DNA from: Deminuibacter soli | GTDB taxonomy: Bacteria > Bacteroidota > Bacteroidia > Chitinophagales > Chitinophagaceae | Direction: 5' to 3' | DNA length: 64,000 bases | NCBI RefSeq assembly: GCF_003412455.1 | Contig: NZ_QTJU01000002.1 | Location: 310,001 to 374,000, forward strand | In this document: piece by piece, positions 46,827-55,746 of the stretch | Layout of the letters: each line of letters begins with the position of its first letter | Position numbering within the stretch: position 1 is the stretch's first letter | Position numbers and translations under genes: made by a program | Notes under the pieces: generated by a model | The model's input: the letters and a program-made list of their open reading frames with translations, nothing else | Database searches by the model: none | Told to the model about the DNA's origin: nothing

Positions 46827-49118
46827 ATGATGAGATTGGACAGAGGAATATATACCGGGTATTGTATGTTTGGCAGGCAACTAAAACGATGGATGCCCGC
46901 ATGTGCGCTGTTACTTATTTGCCTGTTCCCGTTAAGGTTGTTATCGCAATATTATCCTGCACCGCGGCCGGTTGCGGCCAGTCAATTGCAGCCATTATTA
47001 AGGCAGGTAAGATCTGCCAATACGCCACATGAGCATATACGTGCGCTGAATGCACTCGGTAATCTTTACATTAATTTACCATTAAGAAAACCAGTTGATT
47101 TTGCAGCTGCGAAGCAATACCTGCAGCAGGCGCTTACAGAAAGTACCAGGGCAAATGATACAGCCGGTAAAACGGAAGCTTTGCTGCTGTTGGGGCAACT
47201 GGCATTTTTTAATGATGCACCCGAAGCATGGGAGCCGCTGTTGCCGCAGGCGGATGATGCCACCAGGGCTAAATTGCTGCTGCAGCTGAGCTTTTATTAC
47301 TGGTACAGGGATGCGGGTGACAGCAAAACCAACCTGCTTAAATCGATTGAATATGCAAAGCAGGCCGGGATGCTTGGTGAAAAACTGGGTTTGAAAGACC
47401 TGGCCATGATGGCGGAAAGAAATATTGCCATGGACAATTCCGAGCTGCAAAAGCCAGGCGCCGAAGCAGGATTGCTTAAAGTGCTGGATGCATACAAACG
47501 CACCGGGTACCGGCAACTGCATTATATCTATTTCGTGCTGGCATGGCATTATTATCTCGCCAATAAAATGGATAAGGCGTATTACTATTCCGAAACCGCC
47601 ATCAATAGTGTGCTTGCAACAAAAGACACACTTGCAACAGGCGATATGTACGTGTTAAAATCGGAGATCGGTTACCATCGCGATAGTTACGAGGAGGCCA
47701 TACGTTCAGCTGAAACAGCACTGCGTTTTTTTAGTTACCAGTCAGGGATGTATTACGTTTGTGCAACCATTTGCCACGATATTATCAGCTCGGCTTACGA
47801 CAAGCTGGGCCGCAGGCAGGAAGCGATCGAGTACATCCTGAAGGTGATGCATCAATACCCGCCACGCACTACCATCGACAGCATTGCTTATATCGGAAGG
47901 CTTGGTGATGCTTACCGCGAACTGAAAGAATTTGATAAGGCGGAAAAGTTTTTCCTGCAGAAATATGCCATCAGTAAACGTATTCATTCGGGAGAGCGTT
48001 CCGCAGCTATAAGTCTGGGCCATATGTACCTGGATGCAAAAGCGTATGAGAAAGCCAGGGTATTCCTGTATCAGGCTTTGTCGTTCGGGGATTCAGGGGT
48101 AAGAGCATCTAGCCAACGTTATCTGCATTACATGATTTACCTCGCAGATTCTGCCACCCGGCGGTATGCTTCTGCACTGAAACACCTGAGCCTGCTTAAC
48201 AACCAGGCTGCTGCCGATGCCCGCCTGGAACAAGACAAGGTGGTGAAGCAAATGGAAGTGGCTTACAGGGCACGCGAAAAAGAGCAGGAGCTTAAACTGA
48301 AAAACCAGCATATTGCCATGCTTCAGCACGAGACCGATGCACAGCGGGAAAAACTGAAACAGTCACAGAAAATCGGCATGCTCACTGCAGGTGGTTTACT
48401 ATTGGCGGTAGCTGTGGGGGTATTGCTTTTTTTCCTGTACCGCCAAAAAAAGCGGGGCAGCCGGTCGATGTTTACCAAAAACCAGCAGCTGCAAAAACTG
48501 GTATCTGAAAAAGAGTGGCTGCTGAAGGAGGTGCATCACCGCGTTAAAAACAACCTGCATACGATCTTCTGTTTGCTGGAAAGCCAGGCGCGCACAGCCA
48601 CGCCGGAAGCACGTGCCGCGTTGGAGAAGAGCCGGCAGCGCATTTATGCCATGTCGCTGTTTCACAAGAAGGTATACCAGTCTGACAACATTGAAACGGT
48701 AGACCTCGGGAATTATATCCGTGAGTTTTTGTTGTTTTTGCAGGATGGTTTTGACCTGGAAGCAAAAAATATACGTATAGTACATGATATGGATCCTGTT
48801 CCCCTGCCGTTGCGCCTGGCCATGCCGCTTGCGCTGGTGGCGAACGAGGCGCTTACCAATGCGGCTAAATATGCGTTTAAAGGCAGGTTGCAAGGCGAGA
48901 TACGGCTTGCGCTTAAACATGAGGGAGACGGCTATGTGATGATGATTAGCGATAATGGCATCGGAATGCCGGAGAAGGGAACTTCGTTAAACCGCTCGCT
49001 GGGAATGGAACTGATGTACGGGTTATGCGCAGATATTGGTGCGGAGATCAGTTTCAGAATGGAAAATGGTACACAAATACGTATTACTTTTACAGCTGCC
49101 CAGGAGGCTGAACTGTAA
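46827..49118 (+). CDS. TPR-containing sensor histidine kinase, HisKA_2 type
   Basis: 763 residues: signal peptide or first segment near the N-terminus (CALLLICLFPLRLL), a periplasmic tetratricopeptide repeat region (about residues 60-450), a coiled-coil linker, one membrane segment (GMLTAGGLLLAVAVGVLLFF, about 512-533), and a C-terminal kinase. The phosphorylated histidine is in KEVHHRVKNNLHTIFCLLE (about residue 570), the HisKA_2 form; N box NEALTNAAKYAF; G1 SDNGIGMPE. An alternative start at 46866 is possible. 14 bases before its partner regulator. Confidence 0.88.
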   Translation: MMRLDRGIYTGYCMFGRQLKRWMPACALLLICLFPLRLLSQYYPAPRPVAASQLQPLLRQVRSANTPHEHIRALNALGNLYINLPLRKPVDFAAAKQYLQQALTESTRANDTAGKTEALLLLGQLAFFNDAPEAWEPLLPQADDATRAKLLLQLSFYYWYRDAGDSKTNLLKSIEYAKQAGMLGEKLGLKDLAMMAERNIAMDNSELQKPGAEAGLLKVLDAYKRTGYRQLHYIYFVLAWHYYLANKMDKAYYYSETAINSVLATKDTLATGDMYVLKSEIGYHRDSYEEAIRSAETALRFFSYQSGMYYVCATICHDIISSAYDKLGRRQEAIEYILKVMHQYPPRTTIDSIAYIGRLGDAYRELKEFDKAEKFFLQKYAISKRIHSGERSAAISLGHMYLDAKAYEKARVFLYQALSFGDSGVRASSQRYLHYMIYLADSATRRYASALKHLSLLNNQAAADARLEQDKVVKQMEVAYRAREKEQELKLKNQHIAMLQHETDAQREKLKQSQKIGMLTAGGLLLAVAVGVLLFFLYRQKKRGSRSMFTKNQQLQKLVSEKEWLLKEVHHRVKNNLHTIFCLLESQARTATPEARAALEKSRQRIYAMSLFHKKVYQSDNIETVDLGNYIREFLLFLQDGFDLEAKNIRIVHDMDPVPLPLRLAMPLALVANEALTNAAKYAFKGRLQGEIRLALKHEGDGYVMMISDNGIGMPEKGTSLNRSLGMELMYGLCADIGAEISFRMENGTQIRITFTAAQEAEL

Positions 49119-49132
49119 ATGAACAAGAGGTT

Positions 49133-50509
49133 ATGAAAAACAAAATACTTATTGTTGAAGATCAGTTTATAGAGGCGCACAATTTACGCATGGTGCTGGA
49201 AACAGCAGGTTATACTGTTTGCTCCATCGCGCGGTCTGTGCAGGAAGCATTGAAGATCATAGCTGCTGAACAGCCGGGCCTTGTATTGCTGGATATCTTT
49301 TTAAACGGCAACAAAACCGGCATTGAACTGGCCATATTACTGAAGAAGCAAAACATCCCGTTTATTTATCTCTCTGCCAATTCTGATAAAGACACATTCG
49401 CGCTTGCCAAGCAAACCAATCCATACGGCTTCCTGGTAAAGCCCTTTCGCGAAAAAGATGTGCTGGCAATGCTGGATATTGCGGCAAACCTGCACGAAGA
49501 GCATGTTTCACTGGCCAGGATGTCTGCATCAAATACCGTTGCTACTGTACAGGATAAAAAAGTGATCCATCATTTTGGCATGATTGGCAACAGCCCTGTG
49601 TTAAAAGAGATTGAACGCTACATTGGCATTGCTGCTGCAGCAATTTCGCCTGTGCTGATTCTTGGTGAAAGCGGCACAGGTAAAGAAGTAGTGGCCAGGG
49701 CCATACATGAAAATTCGGCACGTGCAAAGAAGCCGCTGGTGGTGGTAGATTGTGCTGCTTTAACACCAACATTGATTGAATCGGAGCTTTTCGGTCATGA
49801 AAAAGGCAGCTTTACCGGGGCGGTAGATAAAAGAACCGGCCGGTTTGAACAGGCTGCTGAAGGCACCATCTTCCTCGATGAAGTAGGAGAGATGCCTGTT
49901 GAAATACAATCCAAACTGCTGCGTGTTTTGCAGGAAAAAGAAATATGCCCTATCGGGGGCACACGCAGGAAAATAGATGTGCGTATTATCGCGGCCACCA
50001 ACCGGAACCTGGAAGAAGAAGTTGCAGCCGGAAGGTTTCGCCTTGATCTGTATTACAGACTGTTTGTTTTCCCGATTCAGCTGATGCCTTTGCGCGACCG
50101 CAAAGAGGATATTCTGCCGATAGCGGAACACTATTTACGGGTGTTTGCAACGGCAAACAATAAGGGTGTTACAGGCTTTTCGGAGCGGGCCAAACAAACG
50201 CTGCTTAACTATGCATGGCCGGGCAATGTGCGCGAACTGATTCACCTGGTTGAACGTAGTGTGTTGTTGTGCGATGGTCCGTTGCTGATTGATACGATAT
50301 TGCTGCCTGCTTCCAGACAGATCCGTACAAACGATACGGGGCAGATTAAGACGATCACTGAAAATGAGCGTGATCATATTCTCGAGGTGTTATCGAAATG
50401 TGACTGGAAGATATACGGGCGGGGTGGTGCGGCTGACTTGCTGGAGATAAATGCTTCTACACTGAAGTCGCGTATGAAGAAGCTGGGGATATCGAAGCGG
50501 TTTGATTAA
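49133..50509 (+). CDS. Sigma-54-dependent response regulator, NtrC type
   Basis: 458 residues in three parts: receiver domain (phosphoacceptor aspartate in LVLLDIFLNG, lysine in FLVKPF), AAA+ domain (Walker A GESGTGKE, sigma-54 contact loop GSFTGA, Walker B TIFLDEVGEMP) and C-terminal Fis-like helix-turn-helix (GGAADLLEINASTLKSRMKKL). Activates sigma-54 promoters. Presumed partner of the HisKA_2 kinase just upstream. No convincing sigma-54 promoter was found in the window. Confidence 0.92.
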   Translation: MKNKILIVEDQFIEAHNLRMVLETAGYTVCSIARSVQEALKIIAAEQPGLVLLDIFLNGNKTGIELAILLKKQNIPFIYLSANSDKDTFALAKQTNPYGFLVKPFREKDVLAMLDIAANLHEEHVSLARMSASNTVATVQDKKVIHHFGMIGNSPVLKEIERYIGIAAAAISPVLILGESGTGKEVVARAIHENSARAKKPLVVVDCAALTPTLIESELFGHEKGSFTGAVDKRTGRFEQAAEGTIFLDEVGEMPVEIQSKLLRVLQEKEICPIGGTRRKIDVRIIAATNRNLEEEVAAGRFRLDLYYRLFVFPIQLMPLRDRKEDILPIAEHYLRVFATANNKGVTGFSERAKQTLLNYAWPGNVRELIHLVERSVLLCDGPLLIDTILLPASRQIRTNDTGQIKTITENERDHILEVLSKCDWKIYGRGGAADLLEINASTLKSRMKKLGISKRFD

Positions 50510-50784
50510 CTCGCCGGGGACTATTTTTTACCACAGAAGGACGTTGATTCTATGATCATGAAATGTCGCGCGAAATTTGGCTGTTTTAGCGATATGCTGC
50601 GATACGGGGTGCTGCGATTTGCTTGCAACTAGCTATTTATCAGGTAAATAAGTAAGTGGTACATCGTTTGTATTTCTCACTGGAGGTACTGTATCAGCTC
50701 ATTTAAATTCAACCACGCGCATTTACTTTTTCACTTACGGTATAATGATATGCCGGTGCTTAAACTATCAAAAGAACTAGTTGT

Positions 50785-51396
50785 ATGGACAATCAAAATG
50801 CTAAAACAGACGGAATGATGAACGTGCAAAAGCATGGGTTTGGTCAGGATTTTATATTGGTGCGGGACTACCTGTTGTACGTTCGCGGAAATGAAACTTT
50901 TAACCTGGATGGATTTGAGACACCGGGCGTTCACCGGCTTAAAAGTGATCACCGCCTGCCTGAAGACCAGGTAGCTTACCTGTTAAGTTCACTTGAGGGA
51001 AATGCAGCTATTCCCGACCTGGGTGATGTGCTTAGCCGGCATAAGGCATCTGCCTGGAAAAAAAGCTTTCTTGTGTTTAAGAACCAGAAGTACACTACGG
51101 TTCAAACAGATAATATTGCCTTCTTTTATATACGCAATAATGCGGTGTCGATGATGTGTTTTGACAAGCAGGTGTATACGCTCAGTTATTCACTTGACCA
51201 GATCACTGGCGCTGTATCGCCACAGCAGTTTTTCCGCATTAACCGCCAGTACATTGTTAATTTCAATGCGATTAAGGAAGTGGAATTATACTATATGCGC
51301 AAGCTGTGTGTAAAGCTGATTGTTGAAGCGCCAGACCAGTTGCTGATTAACAAGGAAAAGACAACAGGCTTTTTGGCGTGGATGGAGAACAGGTGA
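50785..51396 (+). CDS. LytTR-domain DNA-binding protein without receiver domain
   Basis: 203 residues. The C-terminal half (about residues 95-200) is a LytTR domain: VFKNQKYTTVQTDNIAFFYI, YSLDQITGAVSPQQFFRINR and QYIVNFNAIKEVE match the family. The N-terminal 90 residues have no recognised domain and no receiver. Probably a stand-alone transcription factor. The 275-base gap upstream holds no gene; a role with the two-component pair is possible but not shown. Confidence 0.82.
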   Translation: MDNQNAKTDGMMNVQKHGFGQDFILVRDYLLYVRGNETFNLDGFETPGVHRLKSDHRLPEDQVAYLLSSLEGNAAIPDLGDVLSRHKASAWKKSFLVFKNQKYTTVQTDNIAFFYIRNNAVSMMCFDKQVYTLSYSLDQITGAVSPQQFFRINRQYIVNFNAIKEVELYYMRKLCVKLIVEAPDQLLINKEKTTGFLAWMENR

Positions 51397-51414
51397 GAAG
51401 GTTTAACTTTAAAC

Positions 51415-51801
51415 CTAACTTTTGGCTGTCTTGGCCTGCATACTCATGGTGGTATGCGGTACAGCACGTAACCTTGCTTTATCAATCAGTTCGCCGGTTA
51501 CCTTGCATACACCATAGGTTTTGTTTTCAATACGCATCAGGGCTTTCTCGAGCTGGTCGATAAAAACAATCTGCCGGCTAGCCAGCTGGCTTAACTGGTC
51601 GCGTTCCATACTAATGCCACCGTCTTCCATGCCCTTGTTTCTTAAATCGCTTTCATCGGTGGCCATATCGTCTTTACCGGTAATCAGGTTTTGGAGATAC
51701 ACCAGTTCTTTGCGTGCTGCATCCAGCTTTTTCTGAATCAGGTTTCTGAAGTCTGCCAAATCTTCGTCACTGTAGCGGTACCGTACGTTATTCGTTTGCA
51801 T
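51415..51801 (-). CDS. TraR/DksA-like protein with degenerate zinc finger
   Basis: 128 residues from the ATG at 51801 (QTNNVRYRYSDEDLAD); longer frames to 51903 are rejected. A long coiled-coil hairpin (about 15-75) is followed by the DksA tail YGVCKVTGELIDKARLRAVPHTTM. Only one of the four zinc-finger cysteines remains, as in the Bacteroidota group of such proteins. Expected to insert into the RNA polymerase secondary channel, but a non-RNAP role cannot be excluded. Confidence 0.75.
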   Translation of the reverse strand: MQTNNVRYRYSDEDLADFRNLIQKKLDAARKELVYLQNLITGKDDMATDESDLRNKGMEDGGISMERDQLSQLASRQIVFIDQLEKALMRIENKTYGVCKVTGELIDKARLRAVPHTTMSMQAKTAKS

Positions 51802-51943
51802 ATGTGAATCCAGTGTTTGTTGCTGCACTGCAAACCTTGTTCCATTCCCGGCAGATTGGCTTTTTTCGTTACACGGCGTATTGTTGAGGAATTTGATCCG
51901 CAAACATTACAATAAACGGGGCGTTATAAACCTGTTGTGTGCC

Positions 51944-52678
51944 TCATTCAATTTTCTGCAAATCAACCCCGCCAAAGTGGATTCCTTTGGAGATAACCGG
52001 GTTGCCCATATAACGCAGTTTGGCTTCGCCAAAAGAAGTGATCTTAATACGGTCGGAGACATTCACTTTCAGCTCGGCTTCGCCATAGGCAGTTATCCTG
52101 GCTTCCTGTCCGGTAATAGTGGTGGTATTAATTTTACTTTCACCATAACAGGTATAATATTGCTTGTTTATTGTACCTGTTTTAACGTCCAGTGAACTTT
52201 CGCCATAAATGGTGGTGTGCATTTCGCCGATATGTACTTCCGTAAAAATCACTTTAGATTCTCCGTAAACGCGTAAAGTAAATTCATCCTGGGAAATGGG
52301 GCTTTCGCAGAGGTAAGTTTCTTCACCCCGCAGCGATAGCGCATCCAGCTTCTTATATACCACGGTAGCTATTACGGCATGGTTGGGGTACAGCGGGTGG
52401 CTTTGGTTGTCTTCATCCCGCTGGTTATGGGGAATGTCTTTGACGCCATCCAGATACAGTCTCAGGGTGCCGTCTTTTACTTCCACATGCAGTTTACCGG
52501 TGTCTACAATGGCCTGGTTTATGGTAACGCGCTCCTGGTCTCCTTCAATAAAGGTAACCTGTATATACGGGCTGATAATGGCTTTGTGAAAATGGTCAAC
52601 CGGGCCCGATTGGGCATAACAGGTGCAGGTAAAAACAACCAGCATTCCTGCAAACATGGTAATTAGTAATTTCCTCAT
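51944..52678 (-). CDS. GIN-domain (DUF2807) exported protein
   Basis: 244 residues with a signal peptide ending near CTCYAQ. The mature part is a right-handed beta-helix-like GIN domain with short repeats such as VYGESKVIFTEV, TIYGESSLDV, YTCYGESKINT, ITAYGEAELKV and TSFGEAKLRY. The domain is common in Bacteroidota and thought to be periplasmic. Function unknown. Confidence 0.85.
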   Translation of the reverse strand: MRKLLITMFAGMLVVFTCTCYAQSGPVDHFHKAIISPYIQVTFIEGDQERVTINQAIVDTGKLHVEVKDGTLRLYLDGVKDIPHNQRDEDNQSHPLYPNHAVIATVVYKKLDALSLRGEETYLCESPISQDEFTLRVYGESKVIFTEVHIGEMHTTIYGESSLDVKTGTINKQYYTCYGESKINTTTITGQEARITAYGEAELKVNVSDRIKITSFGEAKLRYMGNPVISKGIHFGGVDLQKIE

Positions 52679-52754
52679 AAGGCATATGTGTTTGTGCTAC
52701 TACGAACCAGCGTTGTTATTTGTTACAGCACTGGCTGAATTTTTATGAAGAAGG

Positions 52755-54239
52755 TTATTTGCCTTGTGCCTTCAGTTTTTTTAGCGTATCAGCCCCATTG
52801 GTGTTTTGGGGGTTTAGCTGAACTGATTTTTCATAGCTGGCAATGGCTTTGGGTTTATCGCCTTGTGCTGCGTAGGCCTCACCGAGGCTGTCCCATACAT
52901 TCCAGGAGGCGGGGAAGTCTTTGGTGTTTTGTAGAAAAAAGGCGATCGCATCGTCCGCTCTTTTCATGCGGAGAAACACATAGCCGATGCTGTTCATATT
53001 GTCTTCTGAAATAGAATCTTTATTGTCTTCCCTTTGTTGCAGGTAGTCCTGTAATGCGGGGGCTGCACCCTTGCTCATTGCAGCTTTTAACAGCAAACGG
53101 GATGGGGAGTGATAGGTTTCATAATCCAGGTGTGCAATAGCCGGGTGTTCTCCGCCGAGACCATCGTTTACCAGCTCTTTAACAATGGATAAACCATTAG
53201 CGCCATCAGCAAAATAAACCACCGCGTTTTTGTTTTTCAGCGAAGCGGTGAAATAAGCTTTGGCATCGCCATTATCGCCCCAATGCCAAAGGTTGGTTTC
53301 TTCCGGCATGGTTTCGAGGCCAACGCCCAAGCCCCAGGCAACAGCAGGATATTTGGGATTAACCCTTACCTGTGGTGTCATCATTTGCTGCCAGGTTTGT
53401 TTTTTCAATCCTGTGCCGTTCATCAGGGCCACCAGGAATGTGGCATAATCTGTTGCAGTTGTACAAAGACTGGCGGCTGCATTGCCGTGATCCTGGCCTG
53501 CATTTTCTTTCCCGTTTTCCGGCTGGTTTCTGCCGCTCAGTTGGCCCAATATGTCGTGGCGGTAGGCTTTCAGCGTGTCGTAGCGATTGCGCCAGATATA
53601 ACTGCTGGACGACATGCCAAGGGGCTGCAGTGCATACTGCTGCATAAAATTTTCAAATGATAAACCGGTGATCTTTTCCACCACCCTTGACAGGTACACC
53701 ATGCCTTCACCCGAGTAGCTGAATTTTTCACCCGGATTGAAAAGAATGGGCAAGCTTTCATTTGCAGTGTTGCGCCAGTTGGGGAAGCCCGAGGTATGAC
53801 TTAATACATGCCTTGCTGTGATGAGGTTAATGCGGTCATCGTTGACCACGTCATAATTGTTGCCGAGGTATTTATTCAGTGGCGTATCGAGGTTGATCTT
53901 GCCCTGGTCTACCAGTTTTAATACCGCATAGGCAAACACTACTTTGCTGAGTGAAGCCGCTTCAAATACAGTATTTGTTTTTACCGGCCGTGCAGTGTTA
54001 ACATTGGCCAGGCCAAATGCGCCGGTCCAAACCAGCTGTCCATGCCGCACAAGCGCGATGGATATGCCCGGCACGTCTGCTTTTTGCAATAGCTGCGGCA
54101 CGTCTGTCTGTATGCGGTTGATACTTTCTTTGGTATCAGAAAGCCGGCTGGCGGCAAGCGGGTATACAACGGTTGTAACCTGGGCGCTGGCTGATAGCAG
54201 CAGTAACGGGAAGGCTGCAAGCAGGCAAACTTTTTTCAT
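52755..54239 (-). CDS. Serine hydrolase (beta-lactamase family) with TPR tail
   Basis: 494 residues from the ATG at 54239 with a signal peptide ending in SASAQ. The class C-like catalytic set is visible: S96-LS-K99 in EAASLSKVV, the tyrosine in KFSYSGEGMVYLSRV, and a late HWGD-type third motif (LWHWGDNGDAK). A C-terminal segment of tetratricopeptide character (about residues 400-490, NVWDSLGEAYAAQGDKPKAIASYEKS, split by Q) follows. Such proteins are more often esterases or peptidases than true beta-lactamases. Next gene is a metallo-beta-lactamase. Confidence 0.85.
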   Translation of the reverse strand: MKKVCLLAAFPLLLLSASAQVTTVVYPLAASRLSDTKESINRIQTDVPQLLQKADVPGISIALVRHGQLVWTGAFGLANVNTARPVKTNTVFEAASLSKVVFAYAVLKLVDQGKINLDTPLNKYLGNNYDVVNDDRINLITARHVLSHTSGFPNWRNTANESLPILFNPGEKFSYSGEGMVYLSRVVEKITGLSFENFMQQYALQPLGMSSSSYIWRNRYDTLKAYRHDILGQLSGRNQPENGKENAGQDHGNAAASLCTTATDYATFLVALMNGTGLKKQTWQQMMTPQVRVNPKYPAVAWGLGVGLETMPEETNLWHWGDNGDAKAYFTASLKNKNAVVYFADGANGLSIVKELVNDGLGGEHPAIAHLDYETYHSPSRLLLKAAMSKGAAPALQDYLQQREDNKDSISEDNMNSIGYVFLRMKRADDAIAFFLQNTKDFPASWNVWDSLGEAYAAQGDKPKAIASYEKSVQLNPQNTNGADTLKKLKAQGK

Positions 54240-54326
54240 AGCAGTATGCGTTATTGGTGACCGTACCAAATATAAATCTTTTTGGTGGTAGGGTACTTAG
54301 CTGATGGATGGGAGCGGGGGTGTTAA

Positions 54327-55187
54327 TTATTGTCTTTTCGTGGTGTAATCCTTTGCCAGTTCGTCCAGCTCTTCATCATAATCCGAACGTCCGGCAAAGG
54401 CAGAGGGGTTATAGGTATCACCGGGTTTGTGTTTCTCTGCAAGATTAAACTGGCTGGCATGTGAGGCTACCCACAAATCGAAAGTAAGTCCCTTCATTGC
54501 GCGCAACGTGTATGCATAATCTTTCAGGATTTCAGGATAAGTGGGTACATCGTTCAAAGTTCTGTCGGTAATGATGGTAGGCATGTTAGCAATCAATACA
54601 CGGTAAGATTGCTGTTCATCTTTTACCGTTACCATAAAGCTGCAGGAACCCTTGGTATGGCCGGGATGGTGCAGCATAACCAGCTGCGTGCCACCGAGGC
54701 TGATGGTATCATTGTTATGCAACAGGCGATCTGCCTTTGCGGGCTGAAACAACCAGCCATGGCCACCATATTCATAGTCTGAGTTGCCGCCATCTTCCAG
54801 TACAGCGGCATCTGCTTCGTCGACCATTAATTGTGCACCGGTCAGTTTTTTTATTTCAGCTATTGCGCCTACATGATCGTAATGCACCTGCGTGGTAAGT
54901 AATATTTTCACATCAGCCAGTTTAAAACCCAGCTTCTCTATGTTTTGCTGTAACAATTCCCTGGATGAACCGATACCGGTATTGATAAGGATATTTCCTG
55001 CGGGTGTAGTCAGCAGGTAGCATCCCAGCTCTGCAGTACCTACATAATACAGGTTACCTGCAATACGGAACGGTTCAAAAGATTGTGTCCAGTTAGGTTT
55101 GGTAAAACTGGGTTCATGAACTTCCTGGGCAGATACAAGGGAGGTGAAAAACAGGAACGACAGGGCAGGCATGAGAAGATTACGCAT
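54327..55187 (-). CDS. Subclass B3-like metallo-beta-lactamase, Q-variant
   Basis: 286 residues from the ATG at 55187 with a signal peptide ending in SLVSAQ. The zinc motif is Q100-V-H102-Y-D104-H105: glutamine replaces the first histidine of the usual HxHxDH, as in GOB-type B3 enzymes. Further ligands are likely in LHHPGHTKGS and VASHASQFN, matching the B3 pattern. Overall layout also fits B3. Likely hydrolyses beta-lactams in the periplasm, possibly carbapenems (inference). Situated next to a serine hydrolase of the beta-lactamase family. Confidence 0.83.
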   Translation of the reverse strand: MRNLLMPALSFLFFTSLVSAQEVHEPSFTKPNWTQSFEPFRIAGNLYYVGTAELGCYLLTTPAGNILINTGIGSSRELLQQNIEKLGFKLADVKILLTTQVHYDHVGAIAEIKKLTGAQLMVDEADAAVLEDGGNSDYEYGGHGWLFQPAKADRLLHNNDTISLGGTQLVMLHHPGHTKGSCSFMVTVKDEQQSYRVLIANMPTIITDRTLNDVPTYPEILKDYAYTLRAMKGLTFDLWVASHASQFNLAEKHKPGDTYNPSAFAGRSDYDEELDELAKDYTTKRQ

Positions 55188-55324
55188 GAGGGAGATATTT
55201 GTGGCAAAATAAGAACATATGGAGGGATGGGCCAAACGGTTGTTTTTGGGGAAGAAGCTGATCAATGGCAGATATTTTTAAGTTCCTTTTAGTATGCAGG
55301 GAATATATTTTGAATAGTGCTAAA

Positions 55325-55498
55325 ATGAAATAAGTCGCTGATATTAAACGATTTATTGATGGTGGGGAACCCGGGGACGAACTTGAGCAGTATGGTGCGT
55401 TTATCAAGCTGATTAATGAAATAGATATGGAATTTCCCGGAAAGCGTAATATTCTCATTCTAAATGAACGACTTTTATTTCATTACATTCGATTATAA
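55325..55498 (+). pseudogene. Possible decayed small gene
   Basis: From the ATG at 55325 the frame is M-K-stop, then open for 55 codons reading VADIKRFIDGGEPGDELEQ, YGAFIKLINEIDMEFPGK and RNILILNERLLFHYIRL-stop. The amino-acid composition is very protein-like. One nonsense codon near the start would explain it, as with the 8.9 kb pseudogene. No family recognised. The rest of 55188-55746 holds no other gene that I can support. Confidence 0.3.
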
Positions 55499-55746
55499 AC
55501 GATTTGAAAGTGGAGTAAGTGAGGCGAAAAAGATGTGTTATCAGCCGAATTGTCACGTAAGCGGAATGATTTGTCATATCTTATATAATATGATGGAGGA
55601 TAGTATACATGGAATGCTCAGGACGTACCCGCTGTAGGCGATAAGCTACCATAAGAAATAGTGTTCCATGGAATCCTGCGGCAATAGCCACAAAACGAAA
55701 TGCTAACTCGCCGCAATAATGACTTTCCTGATGGGTGGCTAACAAA

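Noticed and set aside
50560-50640. Possible sigma-54 promoter upstream of the LytTR gene
   Set aside because: GG and GC elements occur, but the spacings found (8 and 11 bases between them) do not fit the required 10.
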